NCBI GenBank assembly: GCA_014647715.1
Contig: BMPS01000009.1
Location: 1 to 64,000, forward strand
DNA: 64,000 nucleotides
DNA from: Streptomyces cinereus
GTDB lineage: Bacteria; Pseudomonadota; Gammaproteobacteria; Pseudomonadales; Moraxellaceae
Reading direction: 5' to 3'
Notes under the pieces: model-generated
Told to the model about the DNA's origin: nothing
The model's input: only the letters and a program-made list of their open reading frames with translations
The model's database searches: none
Position numbers and translations under genes: made by a program
In this document: piece by piece, positions 8,871-18,184 of the stretch
How positions within the stretch are numbered: position 1 is the stretch's first letter
How the letters are laid out: every line of letters begins with the position of its first letter

Positions 8871-9358
8871 TAGTCTTTAAAATTATTAAATTGCAGCGGC
8901 ACACCAAATTGCTTTTCTTTCAAAAACGCCATCGCTTGCTGTAGCGTGTCTTTTTTCTTATCATTGACCCGTACTTTATCGCCTTGAATCGCCGCCGATA
9001 CTTTCAAATCCGACTCTTTTAATGCCTTACTGATTTTTTTGGCAGTATCGCCATCAAGTCCATCTTTGAGATTGACCACCTTTTTCATTTGTTTGCCCGA
9101 GCCTTGATTATCCTGAGGGTCAAGCGACTGCAAATCCACCCCACGTTTTATCATGTTTTTCTCAAGCATGGCATACACGTTTTCCATCTGTAACTCATTG
9201 TCTGCGGTGATGGTGATTTTTTTGTCTTTCTCATTCAGTTCGACTTTAATATCGCTGCCTTTAAAATCAAACCGGGTAGCGATTTCTTTCTCGGTATTTT
9301 GTACGGCATGTTTAACTTCAAATAACTGTAACTCTGAAACCACGTCAAATGATGGCAT
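8870..9358 (-). CDS. yajQ: YajQ-family nucleotide-binding protein
   Basis: A 162-aa YajQ protein: two ferredoxin-like domains and the family N-terminus MPSFDVVSE, followed by NTEKEIATRFDFKGSD. Members bind nucleotides or RNA, and some (Xanthomonas, Pseudomonas) bind cyclic di-GMP and act as effectors. AAGGA is 8 bases before the ATG. An unknown gene overlaps its stop by one base. Confidence 0.94.
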   Translation of the reverse strand: MPSFDVVSELQLFEVKHAVQNTEKEIATRFDFKGSDIKVELNEKDKKITITADNELQMENVYAMLEKNMIKRGVDLQSLDPQDNQGSGKQMKKVVNLKDGLDGDTAKKISKALKESDLKVSAAIQGDKVRVNDKKKDTLQQAMAFLKEKQFGVPLQFNNFKD

Positions 9359-9565
9359 GAGGTTTTCCTTATCAAATTTGTTGAATAAAATCTAAAAAAT
9401 CTGCCCTATCATAACTGATTTTGTCGATTTTTAACAATTGACTAGCTGTTTTTACCCAAGTTAATCATATAAAACAAATCATAAACTATATAATGATTTA
9501 AAATACTGATTAAAATGATTAACTTTTTAATCATGCTGATTACAGTTTTTTACCTTATTTGTTTG

Positions 9566-9571
9566 TATAAT
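9566..9571 (+). promoter_or_regulatory. -10 element for the peroxiredoxin gene
   Basis: An exact TATAAT lies 63 bases upstream of the ATG at 9634. The corresponding -35 position (CAGTTT, 17 bp upstream) is poor, which would fit an activator-dependent promoter, for example one controlled by OxyR; no OxyR site was recognised. Confidence 0.45.
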
Positions 9572-9633
9572 AAGTAAGCAAATAGGTCATTTACAAATGT
9601 AATATAACAATTTACCATAATAAGGAGTAGGAC

Positions 9634-10380
9634 ATGGCGTTTAGCGATATGATTGGCAAACAAGTCCCAAGCGTGACTTTTCATACCCAACAGCAAGGCA
9701 AATGGGTAGATATTAGCACGGATGAATTATTTAAAGGCAAAAAAGTCGTATTATTCGCCTTACCTGGGGCATTTACACCAACGTGTTCATCACTGCATTT
9801 ACCGCGCTACAATGAATTGGCAACTGAATTTGCCAAACTAGGCGTAGATGACATCGTGTGTGTCTCGGTCAACGATACCTTTGTTATGAATGCTTGGGCC
9901 AAAGACCAAGACTGTAGCAATGTGACCGTGATTCCAGATGGTAACGGTGAGTTTGCTGAAGCGATGGGACGCTTAATTGATGACTCAGCAATTGGGTTTG
10001 GCAAACGTTCATGGCGTTATTCGATGCTGGTCGATGATGGTAAAATTGTCAAAATCTTTGACGAACCCCAAGACAGCGGCAGTGATGACCCGTATGAAGT
10101 ATCAGATGCCGATACCATGATTAAATATATTGACCCAAACTGGCAAGACAAACCCTCTGTCTCGATTTTTACCAAGCCTGGTTGCCCACATTGTGCCAAA
10201 GCCAAAGAAACGTTAACCCAAAAAGGCTTTGAGTTTGAAGAAATCGTACTTGGTAAAGACGCCAGTATTACCTCAGTGCGAGCCATTACGGGTCGTGAAA
10301 CCACCCCGCAAGTGTTTATCGGTGGTAAACACATCGGCGGTAATGATGATTTACAACAATACTTTGCTGATGCAAAATAA
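9634..10380 (+). CDS. hybrid peroxiredoxin-glutaredoxin
   Basis: A fusion of a Prx5-type peroxiredoxin (about 1-165) and a glutaredoxin (about 173-248). The peroxidatic cysteine is Cys51 in PGAFTPTC; the glutaredoxin site is CPHC (184-187), followed by the TTPQVFIGGKHIGG glutathione-binding loop. Such fusions (Haemophilus PGdx type) reduce hydrogen peroxide and alkyl hydroperoxides with glutathione as electron donor, the glutaredoxin domain recycling the peroxiredoxin in cis. gshA, for glutathione synthesis, is encoded at 13.8 kb. AAGGAG precedes the ATG. Confidence 0.95.
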   Translation: MAFSDMIGKQVPSVTFHTQQQGKWVDISTDELFKGKKVVLFALPGAFTPTCSSLHLPRYNELATEFAKLGVDDIVCVSVNDTFVMNAWAKDQDCSNVTVIPDGNGEFAEAMGRLIDDSAIGFGKRSWRYSMLVDDGKIVKIFDEPQDSGSDDPYEVSDADTMIKYIDPNWQDKPSVSIFTKPGCPHCAKAKETLTQKGFEFEEIVLGKDASITSVRAITGRETTPQVFIGGKHIGGNDDLQQYFADAK

Positions 10381-10395
10381 TGTTTGATTAAATAA

Positions 10396-10421
10396 AAAAA
10401 GACAGTCTAGGCTGTCTTTTT
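10396..10421. terminator. bidirectional terminator (prx-grx / yheS)
   Basis: A 10-bp stem AAAAAGACAG/CTGTCTTTTT with a 6-nt loop, 15 bases after the peroxiredoxin stop and 6 bases beyond the convergent yheS stop. Confidence 0.88.
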
Positions 10422-10427
10422 TATTGG

Positions 10428-12401
10428 CTAGTTAAAATTATTTTCGATGTCTTCAAGTGACATCATCAAAGTCATCACCTGCTCTTCGACTGCTTCAATT
10501 TGTCCTTTTAGATGGGTTTGTTCATCGAGTAGCTTTAGTAAGTCGGCTTTTCGGCTATCCTCATACAGACCTGCATCACCCAGCTTTTCTTCAATTTTCG
10601 CCAGTTTTTCGCCCAATTTTTCTAGTTGCTTTTCCTCATTTTCGATTTTTTTACGAATGGGCGCGGTGAGTTTACGCTGTTCAGCGGATTTTTTGCGTTG
10701 TTCTTCTTTGGATAACGCATTGGGTACGTTAGACGTTTCACGTGAAACATGTGTTTTATGCTCAGCGAATTTTTTGTCTTCGAGCTTTTTATTGTCGCTC
10801 GCTTGTTTGGCTTGCTGTTTACGGGTCTGTGATAACCACTGACTATAATAAGCAATGTCATTGTCAAAGATGTTACATTGCCCGTCATGCACCAAATATA
10901 GCTCATCGCAAACATTGGCTATCATTTCTCGGTCATGTGACACCAGAATGACCGCCCCTTCAAATTCTTGCAAAGCCATACTCAATGCTTGGCGCATCTC
11001 CAAATCCAGGTGGTTGGTCGGCTCGTCTAATACCAAAACATTGGGACGCTGCCATACGATGAGCGCAAGGGTGAGTCTTGCCCGCTCACCGCCAGAGAAT
11101 AACTTGCTTTTGGTATCAATACGCTCACCGCGAAAGTCAAAACTACCTAAAAACGCCCGTAAATCAGCGTCTGAGGTTTTGCCTGCGAGACGCTGCAGCA
11201 TCAACATAGGTGATGCTTCGCCATCGAGGCTATCCATTTGGTGTTGGTTAAAATACCCTAGTACCAAACTATCTGCGGCTTTACGCGTCCCAGACAAGAT
11301 AGGCAACTCACCCACCAAGCCTTTGATGACCGTTGATTTACCTGCGCCATTCATCCCTAGCAGCCCGATGCGGCTGTCAGGGGTAATTTGTAGGCGAATG
11401 TTCTCGATGAGTGCTACACCGTTGTAACCCACACTGGCATTATCTAGCACCAATAATGGCGATGTTAATTGCACAGGGGATTTGAAACGAAACTGAAACG
11501 GATTATCCGCCATGATAGGCGCTAGCTCGGTCATCCGTTCCAGCTGTTTGACACGGGCTTGCGCTTGTTTGGCTTTGGAGGCTTTGGCTTTAAAACGGCG
11601 GATAAAATCTTCAAGGTGGGTACGGGTTTCTTGCTGTTTTTCAAACTGTTGCTGCTGCTGGGCTAAGCGTTCACTACGGGTACGCACAAAGGTGCTGTAA
11701 TTGCCTGTATAAAGGGTCATTTGTTGGTTTTCAATATGCAAGATATTGCTCACCACATTATCCAAAAACGCTTGGTCATGCGAAATCATGAGTAGCGTGC
11801 CGTCATAGGCTTTGAGCCATTCTTCAAGCCACAAGATGGCATCTAAATCCAAGTGATTGGTTGGTTCATCAAGGAGCAATAAATCCGCTCGGCTCATTAA
11901 GGTTTTGGCAAGGTTTAGGCGCATACGCCAGCCCCCTGAAAAACTACTGACCGGTTGGCTTTCTTGGGCGACATTAAACCCAAGTCCTGTCATGATTTGG
12001 GAGGCTTTTGCAGGGGTACTATAACCATGGATATCATCAAAGCGCGCGTGCACATGGGCAAGCTCATCTTCTGACAAGGTATCTGGATGGTTAATCTTAT
12101 CTTGCAGCTCAAAGTATTCTTTGTCACCACTCAACACAAAATCTATCGCCGACTGGTCAGTGCTTTCAATCTCTTGCGCCATATGACCGATTTGCCAACT
12201 GCTTGGAACCGATAGACTGCCTGTGTCGAGCGCCAATTCACCTTCGCCTTTTTGGTTCAATAGCGTCGCAAAAAAACTGGATTTACCTGTGCCATTGTTG
12301 CCTGTTAACCCGATTTTCCAACCTGGATGGATTTGCAAATTAACATCTTTAAATAATACCCGCCCATCACGGCGAATACTGGCATCTTTTAGTTCTATCA
12401 T
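10428..12401 (-). CDS. yheS: ABC-F family ATPase, YheS-like
   Basis: A soluble tandem-ATPase protein of the ABC-F family, which act on ribosomes as translation factors. The 657-aa protein has two ABC cassettes: GNNGTGKSS and FSGGWRMRLNLAKTL with LLLLDEPTNHLD in the first, GMNGAGKST and FSGGERARLTLALIVWQRPN with LVLDEPTNHLD in the second. They are joined by a charged linker rich in Q, K and R. There are no membrane segments. The C-terminal coiled coil (last ~90 residues) is typical. It resembles E. coli YheS more than Uup or EttA. The ATG at 12401 was chosen over an upstream TTG. A parS site lies inside the linker before the coiled coil. Confidence 0.92.
   Translation of the reverse strand: MIELKDASIRRDGRVLFKDVNLQIHPGWKIGLTGNNGTGKSSFFATLLNQKGEGELALDTGSLSVPSSWQIGHMAQEIESTDQSAIDFVLSGDKEYFELQDKINHPDTLSEDELAHVHARFDDIHGYSTPAKASQIMTGLGFNVAQESQPVSSFSGGWRMRLNLAKTLMSRADLLLLDEPTNHLDLDAILWLEEWLKAYDGTLLMISHDQAFLDNVVSNILHIENQQMTLYTGNYSTFVRTRSERLAQQQQQFEKQQETRTHLEDFIRRFKAKASKAKQAQARVKQLERMTELAPIMADNPFQFRFKSPVQLTSPLLVLDNASVGYNGVALIENIRLQITPDSRIGLLGMNGAGKSTVIKGLVGELPILSGTRKAADSLVLGYFNQHQMDSLDGEASPMLMLQRLAGKTSDADLRAFLGSFDFRGERIDTKSKLFSGGERARLTLALIVWQRPNVLVLDEPTNHLDLEMRQALSMALQEFEGAVILVSHDREMIANVCDELYLVHDGQCNIFDNDIAYYSQWLSQTRKQQAKQASDNKKLEDKKFAEHKTHVSRETSNVPNALSKEEQRKKSAEQRKLTAPIRKKIENEEKQLEKLGEKLAKIEEKLGDAGLYEDSRKADLLKLLDEQTHLKGQIEAVEEQVMTLMMSLEDIENNFN
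10734..10749. other. parS site 1 (in yheS)
   Basis: CGTTTCACGTGAAACA, 15 of 16 bases of the parS consensus TGTTNCACGTGAAACA. It encodes the peptide HVSRET in a variable part of YheS on the minus strand. About 16 kb from oriC. Confidence 0.85.
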
Positions 12402-12509
12402 AATCGGCTCAAAACTCAAAAAAATTGACTAAAATTAAATGGGAAAATTCTTGATAGTATAAAGCAAGCACCCCATAATAAGAAAAAAGTTTTTATAAGG
12501 AATACCCCG

Positions 12510-12866
12510 ATGAGCGATACCGTAACTGATAGTATGGTTGATGGCGTGACTTTAACCGATAATGCTGCCAAAAAAGTGCGTAACCTACGTGATTCAGAAG
12601 GCAATAACGACTTGATGCTGCGAGTATATGTGACGGGTGGTGGCTGTTCGGGTTTTTCGTATGGTTTTAATTTTGAAGAAAACTTGGGCGATGATGATGC
12701 TACCTTTAGCAACGATGACGTAGCATTGGTCGTGGATAGTTTGAGCTACCAATATCTACATGGCTCAACCATTGATTATGTGGAAGGCCTGGAAGGCTCG
12801 CGTTTTACCGTCAACAATCCAAACGCCACCACGACTTGTGGTTGTGGTTCGTCATTTTCTATCTAG
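12510..12866 (+). CDS. erpA: iron-sulfur cluster insertion protein ErpA
   Basis: An A-type carrier that delivers Fe-S clusters to target enzymes such as those of isoprenoid synthesis. The 118-aa protein carries the three conserved cysteines Cys46 ([11 protein letters not shown]), Cys110 and Cys112 (TTCGCGSSF). The pattern and the N-terminal [14 protein letters not shown] match ErpA rather than IscA. AAGGAA precedes the ATG. It stands alone, divergent from yheS, consistent with the single-gene erpA of gammaproteobacteria. Confidence 0.95.
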   Translation: MSDTVTDSMVDGVTLTDNAAKKVRNLRDSEGNNDLMLRVYVTGGGCSGFSYGFNFEENLGDDDATFSNDDVALVVDSLSYQYLHGSTIDYVEGLEGSRFTVNNPNATTTCGCGSSFSI

Positions 12867-13249
12867 CTTTACTGGCTAATTTTACTGGGTTTCTTTATCT
12901 AGTTTATTTGAATGATTAAAAGGCTTTAGCTTAAATATAGCCAGTCACTGTTAAGTTTAGCCTTTTAATTTTCGTTTAGCCTGTATTTGTTACCTTTGAA
13001 CAAAATCATCTACATTTTTTCAGCGTTTATCAGATTTGATTTGTATCGTTAGCCTTTATCCATAATAATGGTGTGATCTACAGCGTAATAACACCTAAGT
13101 GTTATCATCAAGTACCCTAATATAGGTTGACATTAATTTATTGTTGTTAATTACTTAACGTTAAATGTGTTAATGATTTAAGTTTGTTAGCTAAGCAATG
13201 ATTATTAAGCAATCTTTATTATTAATTTAATAATACCAAGGAGCTTATC
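12867..13249. other. erpA - roadblock intergenic region
   Basis: A 383-bp AT-rich non-coding gap. The inverted repeat ATTAAAAGGCT/AGCCTTTTAAT (12915-12925, 12959-12969) may form a long-loop terminator for erpA. The remainder, up to the AAGGAG of the next gene, must contain its promoter, but no strong -35/-10 pair is distinct. Confidence 0.5.
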
Positions 13250-13606
13250 ATGGCTAAATTATCTTTAGACTCACTCAATAACATCGATGGTTTTATTGCA
13301 GCTGCATTGGTTGACAGCGAATCAGGTCTAGCCCTTGCCACAACGGGTAATGGTATCGACCTTGAAGTTGCAGCAGCGGGAAACACTGAAGTAGTACGTG
13401 CAAAACGTAAAGCTTCTAAAGCTTTAAACCTTAATGATAATATCGAAGACATCCTAATCACATTAAGTAAACAATATCACTTAATCCGTCCGCTAGTCCG
13501 TAACGAAAACCTATTCTTGTACTTAGTACTTGATCGTCAAAAATCAAACTTAGCCATGGCGCGTCATGAATTAAAAGGGTTTGAGACTGAATTGGATTTC
13601 TCTTAA
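13250..13606 (+). CDS. roadblock/LC7-domain protein
   Basis: A 118-aa single-domain protein with the roadblock/LC7 pattern: an N-terminal helix ([20 protein letters not shown]), a strand-turn ending in GLALATTG, an amphipathic central helix ([20 protein letters not shown]) and a C-terminal beta pair ([21 protein letters not shown]). In other bacteria such proteins (for example MglB) are partners or regulators of small GTPases. No GTPase gene of MglA type is adjacent. The strong AAGGAG and the terminator directly after suggest a well-expressed monocistronic gene. The role is unknown. Confidence 0.75.
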   Translation: MAKLSLDSLNNIDGFIAAALVDSESGLALATTGNGIDLEVAAAGNTEVVRAKRKASKALNLNDNIEDILITLSKQYHLIRPLVRNENLFLYLVLDRQKSNLAMARHELKGFETELDFS

Positions 13607-13684
13607 TGCCTTGCTCTTAATTACAAGTGACAGATGTCAAGTAAAAATTACCAGTTAATCGAGTAATACGATAGTTTTTATCAT

Positions 13685-13710
13685 ACCCACAGTATTTACT
13701 GTGGGTTTTT
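13685..13710 (+). terminator. terminator of the roadblock gene
   Basis: A 10-bp perfect stem ACCCACAGTA/TACTGTGGGT followed by a T run; 79 bases after the stop. Confidence 0.88.
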
Positions 13711-13821
13711 TACGTTTGGCGAATATCGCAATTGGTAATTTCGTCATCACGATATTTTGATAGTGTTTGCCTAAATTTGGTGGCATAATTTCACACAATT
13801 AAAAATAATATTAGGATAACT

Positions 13822-15387
13822 ATGACTCAAGCGCCTCAAACTTGTACTCCTTTGCAGCTACCTACTTGGCTGACCGCTGAAAACATTCATGGCATGCTTC
13901 GGGGTATTGAAAAAGAAGGCTTACGTATGAGCCCTGAGGGATATATTGCCACTACCCCACACCCTGCCAAGCTCGGCTCAAAACTCACTCACCCTTTTAT
14001 TACTACTGACTATGCCGAAAGCTTGTTAGAGCTAATTACTGAGCCAAAACCCACGGTGAAAGAAGCGCTTGATATGCTGCGTGATTTGCATATTGTGGTA
14101 CAAAATGCTTTGACCGATGACGAGCTGTTTTGGTCGATGTCGATGCCTTGTATGATTTCGGACGATGAAGATATTTTGCTGGCAGACTATGGCACCTCAA
14201 ACTCAGGTAGACTAAAAACCCTCTATCGTCACGGTTTGGGTATTCGCTATGGTCGCCGTATGCAGACCATTGCTGGACTGCATTATAATTTATCGTTTGG
14301 GGATAATTTATTCACCGCTTGGCAACAGCAGTTAGGTGATACCCAGTCATTAACTGAATTTAAAAATGAAAAATATTTGGGTCTGATTCGTAACTTCAAG
14401 CGTCTAAGTGGTATGGTGCTTTACTTGGTTGGTGCAAGTCCTGCCGTGTGTGCGTGTTTTTTAAAGGGTCGCGAGCATCCGCTACAGCCAATGAACGCAT
14501 CAACTTACTATTTACCCAACGCTACTTCTCTGCGTATGGGCAAACTGGGTTACCAAAATAGCGTACAAGATGATTTAGATATCCGCTACAACAGTCTCGA
14601 TGAATATGTCGCAGGTTTGCGTAATGCCATCCACACGCCGCATCCTAATTTTAGCGCGTTGGGACTCGATGACGACAATGGCTATCCCATTCAAATCAAT
14701 GACCATATTTTACAGATTGAAAACGAGTACTACAGCCCGATTCGACCCAAACAAATTACCCAACCTGGCGAAAACCCCAGTGATGCCTTAGCCAAGCGCG
14801 GTATCGCTTATGTGGAACTGCGAGCGATTGACTTAGATCCTTACAGCGAAATCGGCATCAGCTTAAATACCGCCTGTTTTATGGAAATTTTGGCGTTGTA
14901 CTGCCTATTGCTGGATAGTCCTGACTTATTGCCCGAGGAAGATGCCCTACTTGCTCAAAACCAAGAAAAAATTGTCAATCAAGGGCGCGAGCCAAACCTA
15001 ATGATTGATACAATGGCGGGGCAAGTCGCATTTAAAGACTGGCTAGTACAACATCTGCTCGGTATGCGTAAGCTATCAGAACTCTTAGATGTCACCTATG
15101 GTAGCAATGATTACCGCAATGCGTGGCAAGCGATGATGGCAAAAGCGCAAAATCCCGACAATACCCTATCAGCGCAAGTGTTAGCCGATACCAAACGCTT
15201 TGATAGTAGCTGGCAGTTTGGTAAGTCACTGGCGCAAATGCATGCCAATCGTCTAAGACATCAAGGATTAGTCCCTGAGCAAATGACTTACTTTGAGCAG
15301 CTTGCCAAAAACTCTGTGCGTGAGCAAGCCGATATCGAGCAGAATGACACACAAGATTTTTATGCCTATGTGGGTCAATTTCGCTAG
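13822..15387 (+). CDS. gshA: glutamate-cysteine ligase
   Basis: GshA joins glutamate and cysteine through the gamma-carboxylate, the rate-limiting step of glutathione synthesis. The 521-aa protein is the gammaproteobacterial type 1 enzyme: GIEKEGLRM (28-36), ITTDYAESLLELITEP, RYGRRMQTIAGLHYN and ENEYYSPIRPK are all present. AGGA lies 8 bases before the ATG. It supplies glutathione that the nearby peroxiredoxin-glutaredoxin fusion is likely to use. dsbB follows 121 bp later. Confidence 0.96.
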   Translation: MTQAPQTCTPLQLPTWLTAENIHGMLRGIEKEGLRMSPEGYIATTPHPAKLGSKLTHPFITTDYAESLLELITEPKPTVKEALDMLRDLHIVVQNALTDDELFWSMSMPCMISDDEDILLADYGTSNSGRLKTLYRHGLGIRYGRRMQTIAGLHYNLSFGDNLFTAWQQQLGDTQSLTEFKNEKYLGLIRNFKRLSGMVLYLVGASPAVCACFLKGREHPLQPMNASTYYLPNATSLRMGKLGYQNSVQDDLDIRYNSLDEYVAGLRNAIHTPHPNFSALGLDDDNGYPIQINDHILQIENEYYSPIRPKQITQPGENPSDALAKRGIAYVELRAIDLDPYSEIGISLNTACFMEILALYCLLLDSPDLLPEEDALLAQNQEKIVNQGREPNLMIDTMAGQVAFKDWLVQHLLGMRKLSELLDVTYGSNDYRNAWQAMMAKAQNPDNTLSAQVLADTKRFDSSWQFGKSLAQMHANRLRHQGLVPEQMTYFEQLAKNSVREQADIEQNDTQDFYAYVGQFR

Positions 15388-15508
15388 TTAGCAGGTGATA
15401 GTTATCAGATGTGGTTAGGCTGATTATTTTGTAGTGTTAAATTTCTAAAATTCTAAGCGCTATGATTTGGCTTAATTCTTTTTCACTAAATTGTTTGATG
15501 GTTGTTTT

Positions 15509-16033
15509 ATGCGTGATGCTTCATTGACCCACAGCTTGTTAAGTTATCGGGGACTGGCAGGACTATTGACGTTAGCCAGCATTATTGGCATGAGTTTCGC
15601 CTATTTTTATTTGCAAGGGGTGGTAAAATTAGACCCTTGTCCGCTGTGTATCTTTCAGCGAGTGGGTTTAATTGTGATGGGGATTTTTGCATTTATTGCC
15701 TTTTTGCTCAATCCAAAACAAGCTTGGGCAAAGATTTTGTTGATGTTTGGCGCACTGCTTGGCATTTTGTGGTCAATTGCTGTGGCGATTCGCCATGTAT
15801 GGATTCAACATCTGCCACCTGACCAAGTCCCCTCTTGTGGTCCTGGGTTAGACTATTGGATGGATACGCTGCCGATTGCCCAAGTGTTGAAAGAAGTATT
15901 TAAAGGTTCTGGCGAGTGTGCGGTGATTGACTGGACGTTTTTAGGCTTTAGCATCCCAGAATTATCATTGGGATTTTTTAGCATTTTATTGATAATGATT
16001 ATTTTGGCGATCCGTCAAAGCAATACTCGATAA
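15509..16033 (+). CDS. dsbB: disulfide bond formation protein B
   Basis: An inner-membrane quinone reductase that reoxidises periplasmic DsbA. From the ATG at 15509 it is 174 aa with four predicted membrane helices and both catalytic pairs: Cys44-Cys47 (DPCPLC) in the first periplasmic loop, Cys110 and Cys137 in the second. Arg51 after the first pair is the quinone-site arginine. A TTG six codons upstream is an alternative start; no strong Shine-Dalgarno exists for either. dsbA is not in the window. Confidence 0.94.
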   Translation: MRDASLTHSLLSYRGLAGLLTLASIIGMSFAYFYLQGVVKLDPCPLCIFQRVGLIVMGIFAFIAFLLNPKQAWAKILLMFGALLGILWSIAVAIRHVWIQHLPPDQVPSCGPGLDYWMDTLPIAQVLKEVFKGSGECAVIDWTFLGFSIPELSLGFFSILLIMIILAIRQSNTR

Positions 16034-16060
16034 CGCTATCGGTCGTGGGTTAAACCCATA

Positions 16061-16090
16061 AAAAAAGGCGATAATCAATCGCCTTTTTTT
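16061..16090. terminator. bidirectional terminator (dsbB / guaA)
   Basis: A 12-bp stem AAAAAAGGCGAT/ATCGCCTTTTTT with a 5-nt loop between convergent genes, with a T run on both strands. Confidence 0.9.
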
Positions 16091-16109
16091 ATTAGCTTTT
16101 TTAGTCGCT

Positions 16110-17693
16110 TTATTCCCATTCAATGGTCGCTGGTGGCTTACTTGAGATATCATAGGTCACACGTGATACCTCTTTGATTTCATTCATGATGCGATTGGAC
16201 ACGGTTTCAATCAAATCATACGGCAAATGTGCAAAACGTGCTGTCATAAAGTCGATGGTTTCAACCGCCCGTAACGCAATCACCCACGCATAGCGGCGAC
16301 CATCACCGACCACGCCCACTGATTTTACCGGTTGGAACACCGCAAACGCTTGTGCGGTTTTCTCATACCAACCAGATTTTTCCAACTCTTGCATAAAGAT
16401 GGCATCGGCTTGACGCAAAATATCGGCATATTCTTTTTTCACTTCACCCAATATACGCACGCCTAGACCTGGACCTGGGAAAGGATGACGATAAATCATT
16501 TTTTCAGGTAGCCCTAATGTCACGCCGAGCTTACGCACCTCATCTTTAAACAAATCACGTAAGGGTTCAACAAGTTTGAACTGCAAATCGTCTGGCAAGC
16601 CACCGACATTGTGGTGCGACTTGATTACATGCGCTTTGCCTTGGTGACTTTTTGCAGATTCAATGACATCGGGGTAAATGGTACCTTGTGCCAAGAATTG
16701 AATGCCTTTGCCCTCAACTGACAGTTCACGTGCGGTATCTGCAAACACATCGATGAAGGTTTTGCCAATGATTTTACGTTTGGCTTCTGGATCGCTAACG
16801 CCGGCTAATGCGGTTAAAAAACGTTCCTCAGCATCCACGCGAATGACTTTAACGCCCATGTTTTCAGCAAAGATTTGCATCACTTGGTCGCCTTCATGTA
16901 GGCGTAACAAACCATTATCAACAAACACACAGGTTAGCTGCTCGCCAATCGCTTTGTGAAGCAGTGCGGCTACCACCGAGCTATCAACGCCGCCCGAAAG
17001 TCCCAACAATACTTGCTCATCGCCAATTTGTTCTTTTAATTGCGCCACACGCATTTCAATGATGTTATCTGGTGTCCAGGCATTGGCACAGCCACAGATT
17101 TGGTGTACAAATCGGCTAATCAATGCTTCACCTTGCAGCGTATGGGTCACTTCTGGATGAAACTGCACCCCATAATAATGTTTGCTTTCATTTGCCATCG
17201 CAGCAATTGGGCAGCTTGGGGTTCTGGCAGTCACTTCAAAGCCTGCAGGTAACTCAACGACTTTATCGCCATGACTCATCCAAACGTGTAATTTGTTGGG
17301 CTCATCTTCAATGCCTTTAAAGAAGCTATCTTGAGCGGTTTTTTCGATGATAGCAGCGCCAAACTCTTGGTGACTACTGGCTTCAATTTTGCCACCAAAC
17401 CGATCTGCCATCGCCTGCATACCATAGCAAATGCCTAATACAGGCACATTGATATCAAATACGGCGTCATTAATTTTTGGGCTATTTTCTGCATACACGC
17501 TCTCTGGACCGCCCGATAAAATAACCCCTTTTGCACCAAAGTCGTGAATGCGCTGTACTTCGATATCGTATGGGTACATTTCACAAAATACCCCTGCTTC
17601 ACGCACGCGGCGCGCAATTAGTTGACTGTACTGTGAACCATAATCCAATACCAAGATACGGTCTTGTTTGATTGAGTTGTTGGATGTTGACAT
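16110..17693 (-). CDS. guaA: GMP synthase (glutamine-hydrolysing)
   Basis: GuaA converts XMP to GMP with ATP and glutamine. The 527-aa protein has an N-terminal class I amidotransferase with triad Cys89 (GICYGMQ), His179 and Glu181 (FHPEVTHT), the PP-loop SGGVDSS (233-239) of the ATP-pyrophosphatase domain, and the C-terminal dimerisation domain ending [14 protein letters not shown] precedes the ATG. guaB is not adjacent. No purine operator was recognised in its upstream gap. Confidence 0.98.
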   Translation of the reverse strand: MSTSNNSIKQDRILVLDYGSQYSQLIARRVREAGVFCEMYPYDIEVQRIHDFGAKGVILSGGPESVYAENSPKINDAVFDINVPVLGICYGMQAMADRFGGKIEASSHQEFGAAIIEKTAQDSFFKGIEDEPNKLHVWMSHGDKVVELPAGFEVTARTPSCPIAAMANESKHYYGVQFHPEVTHTLQGEALISRFVHQICGCANAWTPDNIIEMRVAQLKEQIGDEQVLLGLSGGVDSSVVAALLHKAIGEQLTCVFVDNGLLRLHEGDQVMQIFAENMGVKVIRVDAEERFLTALAGVSDPEAKRKIIGKTFIDVFADTARELSVEGKGIQFLAQGTIYPDVIESAKSHQGKAHVIKSHHNVGGLPDDLQFKLVEPLRDLFKDEVRKLGVTLGLPEKMIYRHPFPGPGLGVRILGEVKKEYADILRQADAIFMQELEKSGWYEKTAQAFAVFQPVKSVGVVGDGRRYAWVIALRAVETIDFMTARFAHLPYDLIETVSNRIMNEIKEVSRVTYDISSKPPATIEWE

Positions 17694-18184
17694 ACAAGCC
17701 TCTTTAAATTTAGGTAAATAGCTTAACTGAACCGATGCTAACAGGTTTCAAAAATTCATGGTTGATTATTGTATCAATTAACGGCTTTATCTGCTGATTT
17801 TTATAGGGTAAAAATAGCTACATGAATGTTTTAAGTAAAAATTTTTCCTAAAAAATTTCTATGATAAACGCCCATTAATTGCGTTTTTTTGCATCCCCTT
17901 CACCAATTGATTATCTTTGTTACACAAACATCATCTAAGGGCCTTTAGGTTTACCAAACTCTACGAAAAAATTGCTCATACTGCTACAGATTAGACGCAA
18001 AAATTTATTATTATGAAAGGGTAATAACTTAAAACGGTTTTACGAAAAATTGATTTTAATTTATTCATTTTAAGTTAACGTCACGTTTAATCGTTTTTCG
18101 ACAATAAAAATAACAGCCATATTAAAAATTTTTTCTAAACGCTAGTATGGCTTGGATAAAAAAACTTCAAATGAGGATACAATC
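17694..18184. promoter_or_regulatory. guaA / glycine-zipper gene divergent region
   Basis: A 491-bp AT-rich gap with no ORF of note. A promoter candidate for the rightward gene is TCGACA (18098-18103), 16 bp, TATTAA (18120-18125), 60 bases before its ATG. I see no clear operator, riboswitch or long repeat in the rest. Confidence 0.4.

Noticed and set aside
13070-13249. A tRNA or small RNA in the erpA-roadblock gap
   Set aside because: No cloverleaf, no T-loop motif GTTCRA in the correct context, and no promoter-terminator pair enclosing a short unit.
15491-15508. A TTG start for dsbB six codons upstream
   Set aside because: The extra residues (MFDGCF) are not typical of DsbB and there is no ribosome-binding site; ATG at 15509 fits better.
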